Shown piece after piece: positions 37,299 through 47,830 of a stretch of 60,157 bases of DNA; the first letter of the stretch is position 1; each line of letters begins with the position of its first letter. Location: contig NZ_QTKX01000005.1 of NCBI RefSeq assembly GCF_018424685.1, positions 1-60,157 on the forward strand. The letters run 5' to 3'. The notes beneath the pieces were generated by a model. That model searched no databases. It was not told the DNA's origin and saw nothing but the letters and a program-made list of their open reading frames with translations. The DNA comes from Mesobacillus boroniphilus (GTDB lineage Bacteria > Bacillota > Bacilli > Bacillales > Cytobacillaceae). Both the position numbers and the translations under genes were made by a program.

Positions 37299-39773
37299 AT
37301 GCAAAAGGTAGAAAGGAACATGATGGAACCGATCGGTGAAGTTCATCTTGAGGAATCACGATTCAGGTTTGCGAAAGGCATGTCGAAGCTACAATCCAAA
37401 GTTGAAAACCTTTTCCTGAAAAAAGGCTATATTTTTCTGATCATTGGATTCTTGCTTGGCCGTGCCTTGATACTGGCGAAGTTGACTCCTTTTAGCCTTC
37501 CATTTTTTGCGGCTGTGTATCTTATCCGAAAAGACCGTGCGCCTATCGCGCTGTTTGGGTTGGTTGCTGGGGCTGCAACCCTGTCATTTACAGACGCCGT
37601 TTTCACGTTTGGTTCTGTATTCTTATTTTTACTGTTATACAAGCTGACGAAAAAATGGATCCAGAATTCTATGAAAGTCCTTCCGTTTTATATATTTTTC
37701 ACTATTTTAATAGCCAAAATGGTGAAAGTTCTTATTTTGTCAGGAAATATTACTTTGTATGAGGGAATGATGACGGGAGTCGAAGCTGGTCTAGGCCTAG
37801 TATTGACATTTATCTTCATGCAAAGCATTCCATTGATGACAGCAAGTAAGCGCAAGCAGTCATTGAAAACGGAGGAAATAGTCTGTTTGATCATCATGCT
37901 TGCTTCAGTGATGACAGGAACAATTGGTTGGACAATCTATGATTTGTCGGTAGAGCACGTAATGTCCCGTTATCTGGTCCTCATATTTTCATTTGTCGCC
38001 GGTGCCACAGTGGGTTCCACAGTCGGAGTCGTAACAGGGTTGATTTTCAGTCTCGCGAACGTGTCGAGCTTTTACCATATGAGCCTGCTTGCCTTCGCTG
38101 GTTTGCTTGGCGGCTTGCTAAAAGAGGGAAGGAAACCAGGGGTGGCACTTGGATTGTTTATCGCCACACTGTTAATTGGCATGTATGGCGAGGGTGGAGG
38201 CGCTCTCGGCCAGACATTGACCGAATCAGCAGCGGCAGTCTTGCTATTCTTTCTTACTCCTCAATCACTTACGTCAAAAATCGCCAAACATATTCCAGGT
38301 ACACCAGAGTATTCAGCCGAACAGCAGCAATATATGAGAAAAATGAGAGATGTGACAGCACAGCGTGTCGTCCAGTTCTCAAATGTATTTGAAGCGCTGT
38401 CGAAAAGCTTTTCTACATTGCAGGTTCAGGATGAAACAATTGAAACGGACCGTGATATGGATTATTTCTTGAGCAATGTCACAGAAAAAACATGCCAGAC
38501 TTGCTTTAAGAAAGACCATTGCTGGACAAGGAACTTTAATACAACCTATGACTATATGAGCGAGATTATGCAGGAGATGGATCAAAATTCTGGTGCAGTA
38601 CCGCAAAAGCTCTCCCGTGAATGGGACAAACACTGCACAAGATCGAAAAAAGTAATGGAAATCATGCAGCAGCAGCTGACCTATTATCAGGCGAACAAGA
38701 AACTCAAGAAACAGGTCCAGGAAAGCAGGCGGCTTGTGGCTGACCAATTGCTTGGTGTTTCAGAGGTAATGGGAGATTTCGCTAAAGAAATCCAGCGTGA
38801 ACGCGAAAACCACTCGAAACAAGAAGAACAAATACTCGAGGCGCTCCAGGAGTTCGGCATCCATATCGAGCATGTGGAGATCTATAGTCTGGAACAAGGA
38901 AATGTGGATATTGACATGACGATTCCGTATTGCCAGGGACATGGTGAATGTGAAAAATTAATCGCACCAATGCTTTCCGATATCCTAAAAGAAAACATCG
39001 TTGTCAATTCAGAAGAGTGTTCGACATTCCCGAATGGTTTTTGCCATGTGACATTCCGGTCGGCTAAAGCCTATGCAGTGTCTACAGGCGTGGCGCATGC
39101 GGCTAAGGATGGGGACCTCATTTCAGGAGACAGTTATTCAACCATTGAGCTGAGCGGCGGAAAATACGCAATTGCCATCAGTGACGGGATGGGCAATGGA
39201 GAAAGAGCTCATTCTGAAAGCAGGGATACTTTATTACTGCTGCAGCAAATCCTGCAATCCGGTATTGAAGAAAAAGTTGCAATCAAGTCAGTGAACTCAA
39301 TTTTATCTTTAAGGACAACTGATGAAATTTTCTCAACTCTCGATTTGGTCATGATCGACCTGCAAAATGCGTCTGCCCGTTTCTTGAAAATCGGCTCAAC
39401 GCCAAGCTTCATCAAGCGTGGTGGAAAGGTAATGAAAGTCCAGGCGAGCAACTTGCCGATGGGAATATTGCAGGAATTCGAGGTAGATGTCGTCAGCGAA
39501 CAGCTGAAGGCAGGCGACTTGCTGGTCATGATGAGCGATGGCGTATTTGAAGGGCCTAAGCATGTCGAAAATTATGATTTATGGATGAAGCGGAAAATCA
39601 ATGAGCTTCAGACAGAAGATCCTCAGGCAATCGCAGACTTGATTATGGAGGAGGTCATCCGTTCCCGCGAGGGCTCGATTGAGGATGACATGACAGTTGT
39701 AGTCGCAAAGATCGACCACAATATCCCAAAATGGGCTTCTATCCCAGTGACCAATTATCAAAAAAGAGCTTAA
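37299..39773 (+). CDS. spoIIE: Stage II sporulation protein E (PP2C phosphatase)
   Basis: 824-aa integral membrane phosphatase at the polar septum. It dephosphorylates SpoIIAA to release sigma-F in the forespore and helps reposition the division ring. Residues ~40-330 contain about ten hydrophobic helices (from GYIFLIIGFLLGRALILAKL). A central regulatory region with conserved Cys (CQTCFKKDHCW, ~397-407) follows. The C-terminal PP2C domain (~590-800) carries metal-binding GDSYS and AIAISDGMGNGERAHSES, then MMSDGVFEG and EDDMTVVVAKI. Length and sequence closely follow B. subtilis SpoIIE (827 aa). Confidence 0.98.
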   Translation: MQKVERNMMEPIGEVHLEESRFRFAKGMSKLQSKVENLFLKKGYIFLIIGFLLGRALILAKLTPFSLPFFAAVYLIRKDRAPIALFGLVAGAATLSFTDAVFTFGSVFLFLLLYKLTKKWIQNSMKVLPFYIFFTILIAKMVKVLILSGNITLYEGMMTGVEAGLGLVLTFIFMQSIPLMTASKRKQSLKTEEIVCLIIMLASVMTGTIGWTIYDLSVEHVMSRYLVLIFSFVAGATVGSTVGVVTGLIFSLANVSSFYHMSLLAFAGLLGGLLKEGRKPGVALGLFIATLLIGMYGEGGGALGQTLTESAAAVLLFFLTPQSLTSKIAKHIPGTPEYSAEQQQYMRKMRDVTAQRVVQFSNVFEALSKSFSTLQVQDETIETDRDMDYFLSNVTEKTCQTCFKKDHCWTRNFNTTYDYMSEIMQEMDQNSGAVPQKLSREWDKHCTRSKKVMEIMQQQLTYYQANKKLKKQVQESRRLVADQLLGVSEVMGDFAKEIQRERENHSKQEEQILEALQEFGIHIEHVEIYSLEQGNVDIDMTIPYCQGHGECEKLIAPMLSDILKENIVVNSEECSTFPNGFCHVTFRSAKAYAVSTGVAHAAKDGDLISGDSYSTIELSGGKYAIAISDGMGNGERAHSESRDTLLLLQQILQSGIEEKVAIKSVNSILSLRTTDEIFSTLDLVMIDLQNASARFLKIGSTPSFIKRGGKVMKVQASNLPMGILQEFEVDVVSEQLKAGDLLVMMSDGVFEGPKHVENYDLWMKRKINELQTEDPQAIADLIMEEVIRSREGSIEDDMTVVVAKIDHNIPKWASIPVTNYQKRA

Positions 39774-39911
39774 TAGTTTAATTTGACCAATATACTCTTC
39801 CTTTATGTATAATTCCCCTTTACTTCGTCGAAAATGGTAACAAATTTATTAAAGGCTTTTTCCTTTTACTAGATTGTAAAACGTAAAAAAGCCTGGAAGT
39901 GAGGGGATTGC

Positions 39912-40649
39912 ATGAAAACAGGTACAATCAGGCAAATATTGCTCATAACAGATGGCTGCTCAAACCAGGGTGAAGATCCGATTGCGATGGCTGCGATGGC
40001 AAAGGAACAAGGGATTACCGTTAACGTAATTGGAGTGATGGAACAGGATGTTATAGATGAACAGAGCATGACAGAGATCGAGGGGATTGCTATGTCAGGC
40101 GGAGGAGTCAGCCAGATTGTGTACGCCCAGCAGCTTTCCCAGACAGTCCAGATGGTGACAAGGAAAGCGATGACCCAGACTCTCCAAGGGGTAGTGAACA
40201 AGGAACTCCAGCAAATTCTTGGCGGCGGCCGGACAGTGGAAGACCTTCCGCCGGAGCAGCGCGGCGAAGTGATGGAGGTTGTGGATGAGCTTGGGGAGAC
40301 AGTCGAGCTCGATGTGTTGATTCTTGTCGATACAAGCGCAAGCATGAAGCACAAGCTGCCTACAGTGAAAGAAGCCTTGCTGGACTTGAGTTTAAGCTTG
40401 AATGCAAGGTCAGGGGATAATCGCTTTTCGGTATTTGTATTTCCCGGGAAAAGAAATGATGTCGAAAAATTGCTGGACTGGACACCGAAGCTTGAATCGC
40501 TCACGAGCATTTTCGCCAAGCTGACGACGGGAGGAATTACGCCTACCGGTCCTGCCATTCGCGAAGCACTTTCCCATTTTAATAAAAAACGATCTTTAAG
40601 GAGCCTATTGTCCGGTGATGATGAATCCTTCTTTGAAGAATCTGTGTAA
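39912..40649 (+). CDS. yabS: von Willebrand factor A-domain protein YabS
   Basis: 245-aa cytosolic protein of unknown function with vWA features. The MIDAS-type DTSASMKHK is at ~137-145 (LDVLILVDTSASM), followed by TGGITPTGPAIREAL with the conserved Thr. The N-terminal half has a related segment, LLITDGCSNQGEDPIAMA, as if a second, degenerate vWA-like fold. Length equals B. subtilis YabS. It overlaps yabT by ~32 bases, and the pairing with a kinase suggests shared regulation or a substrate relationship, which is not proven. Confidence 0.9.
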   Translation: MKTGTIRQILLITDGCSNQGEDPIAMAAMAKEQGITVNVIGVMEQDVIDEQSMTEIEGIAMSGGGVSQIVYAQQLSQTVQMVTRKAMTQTLQGVVNKELQQILGGGRTVEDLPPEQRGEVMEVVDELGETVELDVLILVDTSASMKHKLPTVKEALLDLSLSLNARSGDNRFSVFVFPGKRNDVEKLLDWTPKLESLTSIFAKLTTGGITPTGPAIREALSHFNKKRSLRSLLSGDDESFFEESV

Positions 40650-41646
40650 GGTCATTCCTGGTACGATCATCGAAGGGAAATGGCATCACAATCGATATAC
40701 AATCATAAAAGAGCTTGGTTTTGGTGCGAATGGGATTGTTTATCTGGCGAGGTACAATAATAAACAAGTAGCATTGAAAATGAGCGACAATGGAATGTCG
40801 ATCACTTCTGAGGTCAATGTGTTGAAATCTTTTGCCAAGGTCCAGGGATCTGCCCTCGGGCCTTCTTTGCTGGATGTGGATGATTGGGAACGTCCGGGAA
40901 AAAAAGTCAGCTTTTATGCTATGGAATTCATTAAAGGACCAGATTTTCTCGCTTTCCTGCAGCAAAAAGGGCCGGACTGGAAAGGTGTGATGATACTCCA
41001 GCTGCTTACTGATTTGCAGCTGCTCCATGAAAATGGCTGGGTATTTGGAGATTTGAAGCCGGATAACTTGATTGTGACTGGACCGCCAGCAAGGATACGA
41101 TGCATAGATGTCGGCGGTACGACAATGCAAGGCAGGTCAATTAAAGAGTTCACCGAATTCTTTGACCGGGGTTATTGGGGGCTAGGGAGCAGGAAAGCAG
41201 AACCTGGCTATGATTTATTCGCTGTCGGTATGATCATGGTCAACACGGCATATCCGAAAAGGTTTACGAAGAAGTCGGGCGGGATAAGCGAAATAATGGA
41301 TAAAGTGAAGCAAAGCGTGGAATTGAGGATTTATGAAAAGGTGATTTATAACGCACTCGCGGGTAAATACCTTTCTGCCATGGAAATGAGGTCTGATTTG
41401 CTGCAAGTCCATCAGCCGGCTTCTCCATCGAAAAAAAGCACGGCACAGCAAAAGGCTGCTCCACAAAAGCAAACTCAACAACACAATGTATCAAGTCCTT
41501 CTAGGGCGAAGTCAAGTCCAGCTGGCCGCCAAGCGCGGATGGGATACAAGCAGAAAAAGAAAAAATCCTCGGCTCTTGAAACGGTTACTATTATTTTGAT
41601 TATCTCTTTATTATATTTTTTCTATATTTATAGCCAGATTACATGA
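40618..41646 (+). CDS. yabT: Hanks-type Ser/Thr kinase YabT
   Basis: 342-aa membrane-anchored serine/threonine kinase, expressed in sporulation in B. subtilis, where it phosphorylates RecA and others and is activated by DNA. Gly-rich loop LGFGANGIVYLAR (residues ~26-38), Lys in VALKMSD, catalytic loop FGDLKPDNLIV (~141-151; the usual HRD reads FGD), and DVGG in place of DFG. A Lys/Gln/Pro-rich basic linker (~258-315) fits DNA binding. A C-terminal helix (TVTIILIISLLYFFYIYS) anchors it. The start is ATG 40618 or 40621, or GTG 40615; AAGGAG lies at 40598-40603. Confidence 0.93.
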   Translation: MMNPSLKNLCKVIPGTIIEGKWHHNRYTIIKELGFGANGIVYLARYNNKQVALKMSDNGMSITSEVNVLKSFAKVQGSALGPSLLDVDDWERPGKKVSFYAMEFIKGPDFLAFLQQKGPDWKGVMILQLLTDLQLLHENGWVFGDLKPDNLIVTGPPARIRCIDVGGTTMQGRSIKEFTEFFDRGYWGLGSRKAEPGYDLFAVGMIMVNTAYPKRFTKKSGGISEIMDKVKQSVELRIYEKVIYNALAGKYLSAMEMRSDLLQVHQPASPSKKSTAQQKAAPQKQTQQHNVSSPSRAKSSPAGRQARMGYKQKKKKSSALETVTIILIISLLYFFYIYSQIT

Positions 41647-41769
41647 TTTTTTGAAACTTTTTGCTCCCTCATCCGTACATAAGGGATTAAAGCTCTGTAT
41701 TTTGAAAAAAGATGCCCAAAAGTGTTAAGCTGGAAATTAATAAACCTCTTTATTTAGAAGATTAATGGG

Positions 41770-41801
41770 TTGCCGGCATGGGTATAGACTTAAACCGGCA
41801 A
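41770..41801 (+). other. Hairpin in the tilS leader
   Basis: TTGCCGG (41770-41776) and CCGGCAA (41795-41801) form a 7-bp stem with an 18-base loop, ending 20 bases before tilS. There is no T run, so it is not a terminator. Its role is unknown. Confidence 0.4.
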
Positions 41802-41821
41802 TATCAGTAAGGAAGAACAAG

Positions 41822-43204
41822 ATGATTGATAAGAAGGTAAATGCCTTCCTTGAAAGGCATGATTTTCAGCTGAATAACAAGTCCATTGCAGTTGGGGTTT
41901 CTGGAGGTCCGGACTCGCTTGCACTGCTGCACTTTTTATCAGAGCAGCGGGAACAGATGTCTCTGAAGATAGTGGCTGTCCACGTGGACCATATGTTCCG
42001 AGGTGATGAGTCTTATCAGGATGCCCTGTTTGTAAAAGCATTTTGTGAAAAACGAGATATCCCCTTCGAGATGGAAAGAGTCGATGTGCCGGCCTATATA
42101 CGTGAGACAGGGCTAAGTTCCCAGCAGGCTGCCCGTGCGTGCAGATACAACTTTTTCGAGCGAGTAATGGGAAAGCATCATCTTCAGTATCTTGCATTGG
42201 GCCACCATGGTGATGACCAGGTAGAAACGGTATTGATGAGGCTTACCAGGGGAAGTTCCGGGAAAGCTAGGGCGGGGATGCCTTTTTCGCGGGAATTTGG
42301 TCCGTTCACAATTTTTAGGCCATTTTTATGCCTGACAAAAGAGGAATTGGAAACGTATTGCTCCGTGAATTTTTTGGAGCCAAGAATCGATCCCAGCAAT
42401 GAGAAGACAGACTACAGCAGGAATCGGTTCAGGAAATTTGTTCTCCCTTTTTTAAAAGAAGAGAATCCAGCGGTCCATGAGCACTTCCAGCGTTTCAGTG
42501 AAGAACTGCAGATGGATGAAGAGTATCTTATTGAATTAACAAGCGAAGAATTGAATAAAGTAATGAAGAAAGAGGGCAAAAGGATAACGATTAGTATTAG
42601 TTCCTTTCAGGAAATGCCAATGCCTTTACAAAGAAGAGGGATTAAACTAATATTAAATTATCTTTACAATGATCAACCTGCTTCTCTTTCCGCTATACAT
42701 ATTGAAAAGATTTTTTCAATAATTCGCAATCCCCATCCATCTGGAACTCTTGATTTCCCCAGCGGTTTAAGAATCATACGATCGTATGGAAATTGCCACT
42801 TCGAATTGAATCCGCCAGAAAGGCAAAGCTATCGCTTCGAATTATCGGGACCAGATCAGCTGATTTTGCCAACCGGTGGTGTCATTGAGGCTCAATTGCT
42901 CAATGGTGCTCATGACAGGGATATTTCCAATGATTGTTTTATCGTTGACATGGAGCAGACAGGGACTCCGCTGATAATCCGGACAAGGCAAAACGGCGAC
43001 CGGATGTCATTGAAGGGGATGGCGGGTTCAAAAAAGGTAAAGGATATTTTCATCGATATGAAAGTTCCATTATCACAAAGAGATGAATGGCCGATTGTTA
43101 CAGACAGGGAAGGCAGGATCCTTTGGCTTCCAGGCCTGAAAAAATCGAACCATGAATCAACAGAAGGAAACAGGTTATTACTATTAACTTATATAAAGTA
43201 TTGA
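41822..43204 (+). CDS. tilS: tRNA(Ile)-lysidine synthetase
   Basis: 460-aa N-type ATP-pyrophosphatase that converts C34 of the CAT-anticodon tRNA-Ile2 to lysidine so it reads AUA. The PP-loop SGGPDS is at residues ~26-31, followed by HVDHMFRG and GHHGDDQVETVLMRL. The central and C-terminal TilS substrate-binding domains follow (FLARIDPSN-like LEPRIDPSNEKTDYSRNRFR, then QNGDRMSLKGMAGSKKVKDI). The start ATG 41822 follows AAGGAAG. It is followed by hpt 24 bases later, the conserved tilS-hpt-ftsH order. Confidence 0.95.
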   Translation: MIDKKVNAFLERHDFQLNNKSIAVGVSGGPDSLALLHFLSEQREQMSLKIVAVHVDHMFRGDESYQDALFVKAFCEKRDIPFEMERVDVPAYIRETGLSSQQAARACRYNFFERVMGKHHLQYLALGHHGDDQVETVLMRLTRGSSGKARAGMPFSREFGPFTIFRPFLCLTKEELETYCSVNFLEPRIDPSNEKTDYSRNRFRKFVLPFLKEENPAVHEHFQRFSEELQMDEEYLIELTSEELNKVMKKEGKRITISISSFQEMPMPLQRRGIKLILNYLYNDQPASLSAIHIEKIFSIIRNPHPSGTLDFPSGLRIIRSYGNCHFELNPPERQSYRFELSGPDQLILPTGGVIEAQLLNGAHDRDISNDCFIVDMEQTGTPLIIRTRQNGDRMSLKGMAGSKKVKDIFIDMKVPLSQRDEWPIVTDREGRILWLPGLKKSNHESTEGNRLLLLTYIKY

Positions 43205-43228
43205 TATCTTCCAGGGGGCACAAGGATC

Positions 43229-43771
43229 ATGATGAAAAATGATATTGAAAAGGTATTGTTTACAGAAGAGGAAATTCAGGAAAAGACAAGGCAGCTAGCG
43301 GCTCAATTGACTGATGAATATCAGGACCGCTTTCCACTGGCAATTGGAGTTTTAAAAGGTGCCATGCCATTCATGGGCGACCTGCTTAAGCGTATGGATA
43401 CTTATCTTGAGATGGATTTCATGGATGTTTCCAGCTATGGAAATGCCATGGTATCTTCCGGAGAGGTGAAAATCCTTAAGGACCTCGATACTTCAGTAGA
43501 AGGAAGAGACATCCTGATCATCGAGGACATCATCGACAGCGGATTGACTCTCAGCTACCTAGTTGAGCTATTCAGATACCGCAAGGCAAAATCAATCAAA
43601 ATCGTCACTCTGCTTGATAAACCAACAGGAAGAAAAGCTGATATTACTGCTGACTATGTTGGATTCATCGTTCCTGATGAGTTTGTTGTCGGCTATGGTC
43701 TTGATTATGCGGAAAAATACCGCAACCTGCCATATATCGGTGTTCTGAAGCCAGAAGTCTATTCAAATTAA
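43229..43771 (+). CDS. hpt: Hypoxanthine phosphoribosyltransferase
   Basis: 180-aa purine-salvage enzyme converting hypoxanthine or guanine with PRPP to IMP or GMP. The PRPP loop is [20 protein letters not shown] (residues ~94-113). Substrate segments [27 protein letters not shown] and [20 protein letters not shown] are all present. Length equals B. subtilis HprT. In B. subtilis HprT is reported to interact with TilS. The start is ATG 43229 behind AGGGGG. Confidence 0.97.
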   Translation: MMKNDIEKVLFTEEEIQEKTRQLAAQLTDEYQDRFPLAIGVLKGAMPFMGDLLKRMDTYLEMDFMDVSSYGNAMVSSGEVKILKDLDTSVEGRDILIIEDIIDSGLTLSYLVELFRYRKAKSIKIVTLLDKPTGRKADITADYVGFIVPDEFVVGYGLDYAEKYRNLPYIGVLKPEVYSN

Positions 43772-43906
43772 AACGGTTACGATTTAGTGAATGAAATTTC
43801 ACATTTCGAGTAAGAAGCAAATATTCTGAATGTTAATTTCTTGTATTAGCATAATTTGCTATGATACTATTTAGTATAGTTTGTCTACCGTGGGAGGAGG
43901 TAAGGG

Positions 43907-45877
43907 ATGAATCGGATCTTCCGTAATACCATCTTTTATTTATTGATATTTTTAGTCATTATCGGAGTTGTGAGTTTCTTTAATGGCAATAACCAGCCAA
44001 CAGAACCAATCTCTTACGATAAATTCATGCAGGAACTAGAGGCAGGTAATGTCGATGGTGACCTGACGCTGCAGCCTGAACGCGGTGTGTATGAAGTAAG
44101 AGGGCAGTTGAGAGGCCAGGAGGAAGGCAAAGGCTTCATCACATATGTCTGGAACAATCCTGAAACCCTTAACAGAATCGAACAAGCGGCCGCAGATGCA
44201 GATGTTGAAATTTTGCCTGCTAAGGAAACGAGTGGATGGGTAACGTTCTTTACATCAATCATTCCGTTTATCATCATTTTCATTCTGTTCTTCTTCTTGC
44301 TGAACCAGGCTCAGGGCGGCGGAAGCCGTGTCATGAACTTCGGCAAGAGCAAAGCGAAGCTTTATAACGAAGAAAAGAAGAAAGTCCGCTTCAAGGATGT
44401 TGCGGGTGCAGATGAAGAAAAGCAAGAACTTGTCGAGGTTGTTGAATTCCTGAAAGACCCTCGCAAATTTGCTGACCTTGGGGCTCGCATTCCAAAGGGA
44501 ATCCTTTTGGTAGGACCTCCGGGTACTGGTAAGACTTTGCTTGCCCGTGCTGTTGCAGGGGAAGCTGGAGTGCCATTCTTCTCAATCAGTGGCTCCGACT
44601 TCGTAGAGATGTTTGTCGGTGTCGGTGCATCACGTGTACGTGATTTATTCGAAACAGCTAAAAAGAATGCTCCATGTATCATATTCATAGATGAAATTGA
44701 TGCTGTCGGCCGTCAGCGTGGCGCTGGTCTTGGCGGAGGACATGATGAGCGTGAACAGACACTTAACCAGTTGCTTGTAGAAATGGACGGATTCGGTGCT
44801 AACGAAGGGATCATCATCGTCGCCGCTACAAACCGCCCTGATATTCTCGACCCAGCATTGCTTCGTCCGGGTCGTTTCGACCGCCAGATCACAGTTGACC
44901 GTCCTGATGTTACAGGCCGTGAAGCTGTATTGAAGGTACATGCTAGAAATAAGCCTCTGGATGAATCAGTTAACTTAAAAAGTATTGCGGCCCGCACTCC
45001 AGGTTTCTCTGGAGCGGATCTTGAAAACTTATTGAACGAAGCTGCGCTTGTTGCAGCCAGAAGAGATAAGAAGAAGATTGACATGGAAGATCTAGATGAA
45101 GCAACAGACCGCGTCATAGCTGGCCCTGCCAAGAAGACCCGTGTCATCTCCAAGAAGGAAAGAAATATTGTTGCCTTCCATGAAGCTGGCCATACCGTCA
45201 TCGGGGTTGTCCTTGATGAAGCGGAAATGGTCCACAAGGTAACGATTGTCCCACGCGGACAGGCAGGCGGCTATGCTGTCATGCTTCCTAAGGAAGACCG
45301 TTACTTCATGACAAAGCCGGAGCTTCTTGATAAAATCACTGGCCTCCTTGGCGGCCGTGTTGCCGAAGAAGTCGTCTTTGGTGAAGTAAGTACAGGTGCC
45401 CATAATGACTTCCAGCGTGCTACAGGCATTGCGAGAAGAATGGTAACTGAATTCGGGATGAGTGATAAGCTCGGTCCATTACAATTCGGCCAGGCACAGG
45501 GTCAAGTATTCTTAGGCCGTGACCTGAACAATGAACAAAACTACTCTGACAAGATCGCATATGAAATCGACCTTGAAATTCAGACTATTATCAAGGATTG
45601 CTATGCAAGAGCGAAAAACCTGCTAACAGAGCATCGTGAGAAGCTGGACATAATTGCGAACACATTGTTAGAGGTTGAAACTCTTGATGCAGAACAAATC
45701 AAGCATTTGATCGACCATGGCCGTCTTCCTGAACGCAAAGTCAGTGTTGAGAACGATGACATGAAAGTAACGATCAATAAGAAAAAGGATGAAATGCCTG
45801 CAATCGAAGAGACGGATAAGAAAGTTGACTCAGTCATCGAAGATCCAAAGGCAATCGATGAAAATCCAAAAGAATAG
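43907..45877 (+). CDS. ftsH: ATP-dependent zinc metalloprotease FtsH
   Basis: 656-aa membrane AAA protease that degrades regulatory and misassembled membrane proteins; in Bacillus it is needed for Spo0A-dependent sporulation (it degrades Spo0E). TM1 is at ~5-24 and TM2 at ~108-131, flanking an extracellular domain. Walker A GPPGTGKT is at ~203, Walker [16 protein letters not shown], and the arginine fingers of the second region of homology at [20 protein letters not shown]. Zinc site HEAGH is at ~425-429. The C-terminal tail is acidic and Lys-rich. The start ATG 43907 follows GGGAGGAGG. Confidence 0.98.
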   Translation: MNRIFRNTIFYLLIFLVIIGVVSFFNGNNQPTEPISYDKFMQELEAGNVDGDLTLQPERGVYEVRGQLRGQEEGKGFITYVWNNPETLNRIEQAAADADVEILPAKETSGWVTFFTSIIPFIIIFILFFFLLNQAQGGGSRVMNFGKSKAKLYNEEKKKVRFKDVAGADEEKQELVEVVEFLKDPRKFADLGARIPKGILLVGPPGTGKTLLARAVAGEAGVPFFSISGSDFVEMFVGVGASRVRDLFETAKKNAPCIIFIDEIDAVGRQRGAGLGGGHDEREQTLNQLLVEMDGFGANEGIIIVAATNRPDILDPALLRPGRFDRQITVDRPDVTGREAVLKVHARNKPLDESVNLKSIAARTPGFSGADLENLLNEAALVAARRDKKKIDMEDLDEATDRVIAGPAKKTRVISKKERNIVAFHEAGHTVIGVVLDEAEMVHKVTIVPRGQAGGYAVMLPKEDRYFMTKPELLDKITGLLGGRVAEEVVFGEVSTGAHNDFQRATGIARRMVTEFGMSDKLGPLQFGQAQGQVFLGRDLNNEQNYSDKIAYEIDLEIQTIIKDCYARAKNLLTEHREKLDIIANTLLEVETLDAEQIKHLIDHGRLPERKVSVENDDMKVTINKKKDEMPAIEETDKKVDSVIEDPKAIDENPKE

Positions 45878-45883
45878 ACTAAA

Positions 45884-45920
45884 AAACAGGTGCTCCTTGT
45901 GGGGTACCTGTTTTTTGTTT
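45884..45920 (+). terminator. ftsH terminator
   Basis: AAACAGGTGCTCC / GGGGTACCTGTTT hairpin, T run. Confidence 0.85.
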
Positions 45921-46100
45921 TTTGCCCCTTTGTACTTCTTTCTTAGTTATTCTTCCTGTCTAACACATGGCGTGTTTGACGGGGTTAAACCTTCATAAAT
46001 CCAAGATGAAACGGTTTAGTTTATTTAGTGAATTCCTATTGATTATGGTATGATATTTTCAGTATTGATCCAGAAAACTATTAATAAGTTGGTGAATAGC

Positions 46101-46877
46101 TTGATTTTTGTTTTTGACGTCGGGAATACAAATATCGTGTTAGGTGTTTATGATAAAGAAGAGTTGAAGCACCATTGGAGAATAGAAACGAACCGTCATA
46201 GAACGGAAGATGAATTTGGCATGATTGTTAAAAATCTATTTGACCATGTCGAACTTTCTTTTTCAGATATTGATGGAATTATTATTTCGTCTGTTGTTCC
46301 GCCAATCATGTTCTCGCTTGAGCGGATGTGCCAGAAGTACTTCCACCTTAAGCCCTTGGTCGTCGGTCCTGGCATCAAGACCGGACTGGACATTAAATAT
46401 GAAAATCCAAGAGAGGTCGGAGCGGACCGTATAGTCAATGCGGTCGCGGCCATTCATGAATATGGAAGCCCGCTGGTCATTGTCGACTTTGGTACAGCTA
46501 CAACTTACTGCTATATTAATGAGCATAATCAATATATGGGTGGAGCGATTGCGCCGGGGGTTGGCATCTCTACTGAGGCCCTATATTCCAGGGCAGCCAA
46601 GCTTCCGCGTATTGAAATCAGCAGACCTGATGACGTGGTAGGAAAGAACACAGTTTCAGCAATGCAGGCTGGTATTCTGTATGGATATGTTGGACAAGTA
46701 GAGGGAATAGTTAAACGGATGAAAGATAAGAGTAAAGTCCCTCCTAAAGTAATCGCGACAGGCGGCCTGGCAAACTTAATCGCCCAGGAATCGAATATGA
46801 TCGATGCTGTGGATCCATTTTTAACTTTAAAGGGACTGCAGCTTATCTATAAGCGCAATATCGAAAAAAACAATTAA
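46101..46877 (+). CDS. coaX: Type III pantothenate kinase
   Basis: 258-aa ASKHA-fold kinase catalysing the first step of CoA synthesis (pantothenate to phosphopantothenate). Motifs: [14 protein letters not shown] (residues ~4-17, phosphate loop), [24 protein letters not shown] (~96-110), VDFGTATTY (~123-131) and [20 protein letters not shown]. The start is taken as TTG 46101, 6 bases after AAGTTGGTG; GTG 46092 is in frame. It heads the coaX-hslO-yacD set. Confidence 0.94.
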   Translation: MIFVFDVGNTNIVLGVYDKEELKHHWRIETNRHRTEDEFGMIVKNLFDHVELSFSDIDGIIISSVVPPIMFSLERMCQKYFHLKPLVVGPGIKTGLDIKYENPREVGADRIVNAVAAIHEYGSPLVIVDFGTATTYCYINEHNQYMGGAIAPGVGISTEALYSRAAKLPRIEISRPDDVVGKNTVSAMQAGILYGYVGQVEGIVKRMKDKSKVPPKVIATGGLANLIAQESNMIDAVDPFLTLKGLQLIYKRNIEKNN

Positions 46878-46930
46878 GCTTCCTTAATGAGAGGACGCAT
46901 ACAATTTTACAGCACGAAGGGAGTAGAAAA

Positions 46931-47809
46931 ATGAGTGATTATTTAGTAAAGGCACTGGCTTTTGACGGGCAGATAAGAGCATATGCCACAAAAACGACAG
47001 AAACAGTTGGAGAAGCACAGCGTCGCCATTATACATGGCCTGTAGCATCTGCTGCACTTGGCCGGACAATGACAGCTGGCGTAATGATGGGTGCTATGCT
47101 CAAGGGCGATGATAAATTGACAATCAAAATCGAAGGTGGAGGTCCGCTTGGACTCATTCTTGTGGACAGCAATGCCAAAGGAGAGGTAAGGGGCTTTGTC
47201 TCAAACCCTCATGTCCACTTCGATTTGAACGAGCATGGCAAGCTTGATGTAAGACAAGGTGTTGGTACAGACGGGACGCTTACTGTCGTTAAGGATTTAG
47301 GCTTACGCGACTATTTTACAGGACAAGTGCCGATTGTATCAGGCGAGCTAGGAGAGGACTTCACTTATTACTTCGCAACTTCTGAACAGGTCAATTCTTC
47401 CGTTGGCGTCGGGGTGCTGGTTAATCCTGATAACTCGATCAAAGCAGCGGGAGGATTCATCATCCAGCTGATGCCTGGGACGACAGAAGAAACCATTACA
47501 GCGATCGAACAACGATTGCAATCTATCCCGCCAGTTTCAAAGCTAATTGAAAAAGGATTATCTCCTGAAGAATTGTTGGAAGAATTACTTGGAAAAGAGA
47601 ATGTAAAAGTCCTTGATACAATGCCAGTGAATTTTGAGTGCAATTGCTCAAAGGACCGATTCAGCAATGCTCTCATCAGCCTTGGCACAGAAGAAATCCG
47701 TGATATGATCGAGACAGAGGGACAGGCAGAAGCGCACTGCCATTTCTGCAACGAGAAGTACATGTTCACAAAAGAAGAACTGGAAGAGATAGAGAAAGAA
47801 GCGAAATAA
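46931..47809 (+). CDS. hslO: Redox-regulated chaperone Hsp33
   Basis: 292-aa holdase switched on by oxidative unfolding. The zinc-binding redox switch at the C-terminus is intact: CNCSKDRF (~Cys237, Cys239) and CHFCNEKY (~Cys270, Cys273). The N-terminal core includes [40 protein letters not shown] and GYFTGQ-like [20 protein letters not shown]. The start ATG 46931 lies behind GAAGGGAG. It is between coaX and yacD as in B. subtilis. Confidence 0.97.
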   Translation: MSDYLVKALAFDGQIRAYATKTTETVGEAQRRHYTWPVASAALGRTMTAGVMMGAMLKGDDKLTIKIEGGGPLGLILVDSNAKGEVRGFVSNPHVHFDLNEHGKLDVRQGVGTDGTLTVVKDLGLRDYFTGQVPIVSGELGEDFTYYFATSEQVNSSVGVGVLVNPDNSIKAAGGFIIQLMPGTTEETITAIEQRLQSIPPVSKLIEKGLSPEELLEELLGKENVKVLDTMPVNFECNCSKDRFSNALISLGTEEIRDMIETEGQAEAHCHFCNEKYMFTKEELEEIEKEAK

Positions 47810-47830
47810 GCGTAATCTGGGGGAAGAGAA

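Noticed and set aside
40101..40352. Separate small genes in the yabS region
   Set aside because: All candidate frames are out of phase with, or antisense to, yabS, which is full length.
39869..40558. A 229-codon minus-strand frame inside yabS
   Set aside because: Ser/Thr-rich shadow of the vWA gene, with no start signals.
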